Positions 57,587-64,000 of a stretch of DNA of 64,000 bases are shown in pieces; within the stretch, counting starts at the first letter, position 1, and each line of letters opens with the position of its first letter. The translations under genes and the position numbers were made by a program. A model generated the notes under the pieces. That model saw only the letters and a list, made by a program, of their open reading frames with translations. It did no database searches and was not told the origin of the DNA. The stretch is from Persicaria tinctoria (lineage: Eukaryota > Streptophyta > Magnoliopsida > Caryophyllales > Polygonaceae), in NCBI GenBank assembly GCA_037127255.1, contig JBANSL010000017.1:44711745-44775744 (forward strand). The letters run 5' to 3'.

Positions 57587-58802
57587 TGATAGCATGCATT
57601 TAGATGGTCATAATAGGTTGCATTTAGTTTAGTTATGATGCATATCATGCATGGTTTAAGTGCAATTTGCATATTTGCTCTCTATGTTGTTGGAGTCAGA
57701 ATCTACACGTTTTTATTGATTATTTCAGGTAACTGTGGATCCGAGAGGGAGAAATGGGTTGATGATGCATCAAGATGAGGAAGTCTACTTGATCGAAGAA
57801 GTTTAAATGAAGATCTAAAGAGGTCCTGAGAAGAAGAAGCAAAACAAAATGAAGAACAAGCCTGCAGAAGTTGTCGCCAGACATGCTGAACTTGTTTTGC
57901 ACTTTCTGGAGGCCTCGGTTATCCGATTGACTATTATGACCATGCGTTGGAAAGCTCATTCAGAGAGCTACATTTTTCATGTTGACAAGAAGAGCAAATT
58001 CGTGACTGATATTCCGTGAAAAACCAATGCAGCGGCCGCAGCATGTATGTCGCGGCCGCCGCCAGTGAAGATGTCGCGGCCGCAGCACGGGTTGCCAGCG
58101 CGACGCCATTTTGTCTAAAAAACCCTAGTATTATGTTTATGGCCGACTAGACTCTTTTATAAGGCCGAAGGTTGTTTTATTCACACGACTTCTATTCTAT
58201 TCTACGTTCTATTAGACAATGAGAGAGAGAGAGAGAGAGAGAGAGAGCGATGTTCGCCATGGACGACTAAACTCTCTTCGTTCTACTTGCAATTTGAAGC
58301 TTTATTTGGATTGATTATGAGTTTTTGAATCTTGTTCCTTATTTCTTATATTGAATGTTTCAACTACTTTATGCTTGCATGTTTGATTGTTTTATTCTCT
58401 CTAGCCCGCGCAACTAGTTAGAATAAATTCAATTGCTAAGGTTTGATTGATAAGGGTTTCCAGGACTGGTTGGACTAGTAACTATATTAGGTTGGGATAA
58501 GGGCATTCATAGGAAGACTAAAAGGATAAGAGTAAGTTACAATAACTATCCAACCAAATAAAGTAGATAGTTGTAGGTAGAGCGATCTTCTATAAATTGT
58601 TTTGCATCAATCTATTTATAGTTTATTTTGTTTTCTTTCTTATTTCAATCAACCAAAACCCCCCTTTCTACTAATTTGTAAATACACTTTGCCGAGAAAT
58701 ACTTGATTCTCTATGGGATCGACCTCTTACCTACTTGCTATACTAGTTTGTAGGTTTGAGTTTTATTTTGACACGGTTTACGCGACTAAAAACCGCTCAT
58801 CA
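57587..58802 (+). repeat. 5' LTR of D
   Basis: 1216 bp. GC words GCGGCCGCAGCA (about 58032 and 58075) and a (GA)n run at about 58220-58248. Confidence 0.93.
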
Positions 58803-58805
58803 AAT

Positions 58806-58823
58806 TGGCGCCGTTGCCGGGGA
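58806..58823 (+). promoter_or_regulatory. tRNA-Asp primer binding site of D
   Basis: TGGCGCCGTTGCCGGGGA, perfect complement of the tRNA-Asp(GTC) 3' end. Confidence 0.93.
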
Positions 58824-58933
58824 ATCAAGTTTATTTCTTTATTGTGTGTATTTATTAATTTTTGTTTATATGTCTAACTTTGTTGTGAACCTATCTTACG
58901 GTTCACAGCACCCTTGCTACTAACTTTTTCAAG

Positions 58934-59989
58934 ATGTTGATATTAGCGCAGTTTGAAGGTGAGAACTTTCACCAATACCTCAGTAGATTGCTTGAGTATG
59001 TTGACGACCTTGGTTCATGGGGTTATCAATTCAGCATCCGAGATATGATTTTGTGCATAATTGATGGGATGATTGTTGAGACACGAGCGCTTGCTGAGCA
59101 CCTGAGTAACGGAGGCCTGAAGCGGTTAGGAGGATTTTTGGGAACGTGGGATTTTTTTTGTTATATGGATTACCATGTTGCACAAGACGAATTGCTCACC
59201 ACGTCTCCTCTGCCAATAGAGTACTGTGTCACATACCTGGAGGATCCATTCCATAGCCTTACACAAGTGTTGCAAGCTGAGAGCAGTAAGAACTTGGAGA
59301 ATCAGATGAACAAACTCATTCAAATTTGAAGTGCAAAAGGTGAGAAGGAAAGGGGCTTAGAAGAAGAAGTTGAAGTCCTAACGAGGGGTGAAAATTCTAA
59401 GGAGCGGAAACCGTCGCAGGAGGGCGGCGACCGCCGCACTGCTACAAATGAGCCCCCATCGACGTCTTCTTCTCTTAATTTTGAGAAACCCACCCCACCA
59501 CCCCTTGAGGCTTTAAAGGAAGCAAGAGTGGAAGATCTTATCGAAGTCATTACACTTAGTTCATTTCCTCCTATGCGGTTTCAACATGACAATGACATGC
59601 CGAATGAGGAGGAATTGATTGCAGACAACGATAGTTTCTTAGATGATGGAGGAGATGGTCTAGTTCTTCCTGACTTGGAATCTCATGAGTCGGTGCATGA
59701 GGTTTCATGTGTTTTGGTTCCAACTCCATCTGACACATCCATTCTTAGCTCACCCATTGATGAACCAGGTCTAGAGCCATCAGTTCAGGCTCAAAAGGTA
59801 ATAAAGGTAAACTTTTGCAATTTTGAAGTTAATGGTGATTATGTTTATTCTTTTGATTGCTATTTTGATAAGCCACCAGCGGAACTGTGTTGGTGGTATC
59901 ATATTCCTTCTGCAGAGAGTCATGCTAGACTCTTTGATAGATTGAAAGGGTTCTTGAGTTCCACATTTTATGCTTTCAATTTATTGTGA
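58934..59989 (+). CDS. gag-like protein of D with one in-frame TGA
   Basis: One 352-codon frame interrupted only by TGA at 59327-59329. Segments: MLILAQFEGENFHQYLSRLL, a DLGSWGYQFSIRDMILCIID stretch, then GTWDFFCYMDYHVAQDELL. After the TGA come acidic and Pro-rich sequence and the end DCYFDKPPAELCWWYHIPSA. It resembles the E frame (44560-45234). The early part recalls the start of plant gypsy Gag, but no capsid core or zinc knuckle is present. Just after the start of the module lies the GGCGCTTCTCGGGAGG hairpin. Whether TGA is a mutation or read through is unknown. Confidence 0.6.
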
Positions 59990-60114
59990 TGTGATGTTCT
60001 TTGTAAGATGTGTGCATAGGAATATGATAGGCTACCGAGGGATTTGACGATGTCTGATTGACAAGATCTTGAAATTGAGAATAAGTCAGGCCAATGACAT
60101 TAAAGAAAGGCGCT

Positions 60115-60132
60115 TCTCGGGAGGCAACCCGA
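60115..60132 (+). promoter_or_regulatory. conserved hairpin of D, AGGCAA loop
   Basis: Stem CTCGGG / CCCGAG, hexaloop AGGCAA. Compared with E the second... third pair of the stem changes from T-A to C-G on both sides. Confidence 0.6.
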
Positions 60133-60984
60133 GACTAACCTTTCAGGAAAGGTCGCCGCCTTTAACTCGTCGCAATGCTCAGTTCCGGCCTATAGAGACC
60201 CATCCACCACATTGTGAGTATTTCATTCATCTCTTCCTCTATGTTTTTATTTTTTGTTGTCTTTTATATTTTATTGAGGACAATGAAAGGTTTAAGTGTG
60301 GGGGAGGGATTGCATTGCATATAGAGAGAATTTGCATAACATGTTTACCTATGTTATCATGTTTATTTATGTTTTCATATTTATTTTTACTCATCTTGGT
60401 TTAGTTTGTCCTCTAATTTATTTTTATGATCTTATTGCATAAATCCCATGATTTGATTGAATTGCTTGAAAATGATTTTTGGAGCAGGATTTGAGAATAT
60501 AATTGAGCAAGTATGGTTCATAGTTGAGGTTTATTTGAAATCTAGAAAAAACATAACCCTTGTGAGTTTGTTTTGGCCTTATATGGACTTTACATATTAT
60601 TCCCTTTTGCTTTTATTGTGTGATTATAATCTTCATATGCTTGTTTTTCATGACCGTATTGCACATGTTTGTTGCTTGTGAATTTCAAATGATTGAGACA
60701 TGTTTTCTTTAGCCGTATTATACCTTATCTACCCTTTGTATTATCCTTTGCTTGAAGCCCATCTGAGCCTTAAAGCCTATTTTTTTTATATAGCTCCACA
60801 AAAATATATCATAGCTAATGATTAGCCTGACCCCGTCCGAAAATTAGAAGGAGAATTGGTGAAAAATCTATATGTTGGAGTTAGTTTCAGTGGAGATTAT
60901 GTATGTATGGTTGTGCATTGTGAGAGGCATAGCTGAAATAAGGTAACCCTTTCTTGCATAATAGAGATGACTTATTACTAGGGA

Positions 60985-61010
60985 CCTAAGGAGGATAAAA
61001 TTCACTTAGG
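60985..61010 (+). promoter_or_regulatory. conserved hairpin 1 of D, GGATAAAATTCA loop
   Basis: CCTAAG / CTTAGG stem with loop GAGGATAAAATTCA, identical to E. Confidence 0.6.
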
Positions 61011-61033
61011 AGTAAAATTTTAGTAAGCTTGTA

Positions 61034-61058
61034 CCTAGGGAGATAAAATTCACCTAGG
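61034..61058 (+). promoter_or_regulatory. conserved hairpin 2 of D
   Basis: Second copy: CCTAGG / CCTAGG stem with loop GAGATAAAATTCA. The stem differs from copy 1 by a paired change that keeps base pairing. Confidence 0.6.
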
Positions 61059-61642
61059 GGCAAAAGTAAGCATGAAATAAAAGAAAAGAAAAGAAGTCAT
61101 CATAATGAAAAAAAAATGCATGAGTTGTATGGATATTGAACTCGAAGAGTGCTTATTGATGTGTATTGGAGTTTATGTTATTGGAATGGTTTGCGAAGTA
61201 TGGAAGTTTTGGTGTTGTTCTGGTTGTTTGTTGTTCCTTTTTTCCCGGATTTTTAGCACCACAAGCCTAAATATTTCTCATGCCTTATGTTCCTACCAAA
61301 GCCCCATTACAACCCTATAAAAGACCTCATGGTGTTGTTTGCAAGTGATGACTTTCACGGTGTATAGAGCATTTTGGATTAAGTTGAGAGTTGGACTTTA
61401 AAGCCTAAACACATGAGACCTTGAGTGAAACACATTATCCCGGTGAGGTTGGATTAAATTTGCCTTTACTATTGGATCGCTCATATATTTTCTAGGATAT
61501 ATTTGTTCTCTTATTCATGGCTTCTATTACTTGATGTTGCTTTTCTAAAACTATAGCATGAAGATCTTATTTGTGGGATGATTAATTCTATATTTGTTTT
61601 TCATTGCTTGGGGACAAACAAAAGCTTAAGTGTGGGGGAGTT

Positions 61643-63028
61643 TGATAGCATGCATTTAGATAGTCATAATAGGCTGCATTTAGTTTAGTTATGATGCATA
61701 TCATGCACGGTTTATGTACAATTTGCATATTTTCTCTCTATGTTGGTGGAGTCGGAATCTACACGTTTTTATTGATTATTTCAGGTAACTGTGGATCCGA
61801 GAAGGAGCAATGGGTTGATGATGCATCAAGATGAGGAAGTATACTTTATCAAAGAAGTTTAAATGAAGATCTAAAGAGGTCCTGAGAAGAAGAAGCGAAA
61901 CTAAACGAAGAACAAGTCTGCAGAAGTTGTCCCCAGACATACTGAACTTGTTTTGCACTTTTTGGAGGCCTGGGTTGTCCGATTGAATATTATGACCATG
62001 CGTTGGAAAGCTTTTTCAGAGAGCTACAACTTTCTTGTTGAGAAGAGCAAATTTGAGAGTGATTTTCCGTAAAAGACCAATGGAGCGGCCGTAGCATGTA
62101 TGCCGCGGCCCCTTCCGCGGCCCCTTCAGCGGCCGCAACACGGGTTGCCAACGCGATGCCATTTTGTCTAAAAAACCCTAGTTTTATGTTTATGGACGAC
62201 TAGACTCTTTTATAAGGTCGAAGGTTGTTTTATTTACACGACTTCTATTCTATTCTACATTATACCAGACAATGAGAGAGAGAGAGAGCGATGTTCGCCA
62301 TGGGCGACTAAACTCTCTTCGTTCTACTTGCAATTTGAAGCTTTATTTGGATTGATTGTGAGTTTCTAAATCTTTTTCCTTATTTCCTATATTGAATGTT
62401 TCAACTTTTTTGTGCTTGCATGTTTGATTTTTTTATTCTATCTAGCTCGCGCAACTAGTTAGAATCAATTCAATTGCTAAGGTTTTGTAGATTCCTGGTT
62501 GTGAACCTTAACCTAAGTAGCAAACTTGTTCCTTTAGGGCTGGTTGAACTAATTGAATGAGTAGGAAGTTGGATTTGTCGTTAAATCCCTCTTTAGGGAC
62601 TGTAAATACCTTGGTTAATCTCTGAACATAAAGCTATCAATTGGGTTAAATCCTTCTTTAGGGACTGTTTGATTGATAAGGGTTTCTAGGACTGGTTGGA
62701 CTAGTAACTATATTAGGTTAGGACAAGGGCATTCATAGGAAGACTAAAAGGACAAGAGGAAGTTACAATATCAATTTAATCAAATAAAGTAGATAGTTGT
62801 AGGTAGAGCGATCTTCTCTAAATTGTTTTCCATCAATCTGTTTATAGTTTATTTTGTTTTCTTTCTTATTTCAATCAACCAAAACCCCCCTTTCTACTAA
62901 TTGGTAAATACACTTTGCTGAGAAATACTTGATTCTCTGTGGGATCGACCTCTTACTTACTTGCTATACTAGTTTGTAGGTTTGAGTTTTATTTTGATAC
63001 GGTTTACACGACTAAAAACCGCTCATCA
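61643..63028 (+). repeat. 3' LTR of D
   Basis: 1386 bp. GC words at 62083-62150 differ in number from the 5' LTR (extra CCGCGGCCCCTT units). Confidence 0.93.
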
Positions 63029-63033
63029 CTAGA

Positions 63034-64000
63034 TCTTCTACTTCATTGCCTTTGTCTTTTTATTCTGAGATTGAAAGATCTCTTAGTTTGAAAAGGAAGC
63101 TTGAATTTAAGACAAACTAGGAGATGGCAGAAGACAGAGTTGTTGATCCGCCATGAAGGACCCTAAGAAACCTAAGGGAACCTAATTTAAGTGCTCAACC
63201 ACTTGCAATTAGTCTTCTTGATCTCCCTGAGGGTTCAAGATTTGAGTATATGTCTAATTGGTCTTCTATTATGCCCTACTTTCATGGATTCCCTGGGCAG
63301 GAACCAAATAAGCACCTTGCTACTTTTGTGAGCATGTGTGATAGACTTAGACCCCAAGGCCCGAACAATGGCCAATTGATGTTGAGAGTGTTCCCCTTTA
63401 CCTTGAAGGATTCAAAAAGCGATTGGCTTTATTACCTACCCCCAGAAAGCATTACTACTTGGGTGCAATTGAAGAAAGCTTTCCTTCAAAATAACTTTCC
63501 TGCGATTCGCCTCAACAAACTTAAGAAGGAGCTATCCAGTATTGAGAAATCACCTACGGAGAGTCTTTATGAGTATGTTGAGCAGTTCAAGAAGCTTAAG
63601 GGTAGTTGTCCATAACATGGTATACCCGAGGATGATCTAGTGCTATATCTTTATAAAGGATTGCTTCACACCGATAGGAGTTTCATCAATGCTACTAGTG
63701 GAGGAGATATTTTGGATAAAACACCTCAGGAAGCAATACAAATTTTTGAACGGTTAGCTAATGCATCGCATCAATATGGGAGACACCAAGGAGTTAGAGG
63801 AGTTCATATGTTGGATAGTTCGAGAGATGGATAGAAGGATGATATCGATAGGCTTATGGAGATAGTGAACAAGATGACTATGTAAATGAATCGAACCCCA
63901 TCAGCCTAGACCTTGTGGTGTTTGTGGAGATCCAACTCATCCGAATGATAAGTGTCCCTTGATTCAGGAGGACACCACTGAAGTGAATGCTATGGATTAT
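63034..64000 (+). pseudogene. gag of element Z, continues beyond the window
   Basis: Same order as gag of A: RTLRNLREPNLSAQPLAISL, MPYFHGFPGQEPNKHLATF, RPQGPNNGQLMLRVFPFTL, SDWLYYLPPESITTWVQLKK, then SINATSGG-type and FERLANASHQYGRHQGVRG segments, and the start of the zinc knuckle CGVCGDPTHPNDKC (all Cys kept) at about 63915. In-frame stops at about 63117, 63154, 63613 and 63832. Retrotrans_gag family capsid; inactive. It keeps an 11-residue piece (RPQGPNNGQLM) and about 90 residues that A has lost. Confidence 0.8.

Larger units (their letters stand above)
60133..61642 (+). other. 3' untranslated module of D
   Basis: Bounded by TTGAGGACAATG...TTTAAGTGTGGGGGAGGG (60273-60307) and the polypurine tract TTGGGGACAAAC...AAGTGTGGGGGAG (61607-61640). 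Same word order as in E (TTTTGGCCTTATA, TGCTTGAAGCC, AGCCTGACCCC). No gene. Confidence 0.75.
57587..63028 (+). mobile_element. gypsy element D, gag-like frame only
   Basis: LTRs 57587-58802 and 61643-63028 (TGATAGCATGC to CCGCTCATCA). The target duplication CTAGA (57582-57586 and 63029-63033) is perfect. PBS 58806-58823 perfect; polypurine tract TTAAGTGTGGGGGAG at 61626-61640. One reading frame, no protease, RT or integrase. The 5' LTR lacks about 190 bp kept in the 3' LTR. Both LTRs have TTTTATAAGG TATA-like words (about 58155 and 62207). Confidence 0.93.
21782..64000 (+). mobile_element. gypsy element Z (oldest host of the nest), runs off the window
   Basis: Pieces in order: LTR left part 21782-22650, LTR right part 57031-57479, degenerate tRNA-Asp PBS at 57485-57503, leader to 57586, gag 63034-64000. 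It is interrupted by A (22651-57030) and D (57587-63028). Its LTR and gag are close relatives of those of A. Its own RT region, if any, would be beyond the window. Confidence 0.75.

Noticed and set aside
58020..58100. Vector or linker contamination (clusters of NotI-like and SacII-like sites)
   Set aside because: The words vary, lie within LTRs and recur in the partner LTR.

Overview
Plant nuclear DNA, almost certainly from a eudicot. The evidence is plant-type LTR retrotransposons primed by tRNA-Asp or initiator tRNA-Met, an L1-type LINE with a plant ORF1, CACTA and other TIR transposons carrying captured plant gene fragments, and a plant-specific secreted peptide gene. It is accessory, repeat-dominated sequence: one credible host gene, many gene fragments, and a deep transposon nest.

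Left part (1-11,800): a LINE fragment; an apparently intact two-exon gene for a root meristem growth factor/GOLVEN-type peptide (1589-2324); an importin-5 N-terminal fragment next to a 25-bp minisatellite; a degraded minus-strand gag-protease element (4015-6713); two TIR or array-bearing units with 22-23 bp tandem arrays in opposite orientations (about 6740-8720 and 9369-10165), the first carrying a SERRATE-like fragment; and a calmodulin-like EF-hand fragment.

Middle (11,797-21,781): a Ty1/copia element (5' LTR, tRNA-Met PBS, gag) interrupted by a minus-strand L1 LINE (ORF1, endonuclease, RT, C-terminal domain). The LINE endonuclease is itself interrupted by an 883-bp TIR element with a 6-bp target duplication. 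A minus-strand LTR element follows (LTR 19637-20616).

Right part (21,782-64,000): one nest. An old gypsy element Z (LTR left part 21782-22650, right part 57031-57479, then PBS and gag running off the window) is split by element A (22651-57030). A carries minus-strand elements B (26103-32247, TSD GGCAA) and C (32418-41310), and a CACTA transposon (43137-53643, TSD ACA). The CACTA holds cystathionine gamma-synthase exon fragments and is itself split by gypsy element E (43214-50234). Z is also hit by element D (57587-63028, TSD CTAGA).

All the tRNA-Asp-primed elements (Z as far as visible, and A-E) carry gag, gag-protease and/or an ATHILA ORF-1-like frame, but none shows reverse transcriptase, RNase H or integrase. 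They look like non-autonomous, trans-mobilised relatives of Athila-type elements. They share a long 3' untranslated module bounded by two polypurine-like boxes, small hairpins with compensatory stem changes, and family-specific CpG-rich dyad words repeated in both LTRs and coding parts. These shared noncoding features are the most unusual content of the window.
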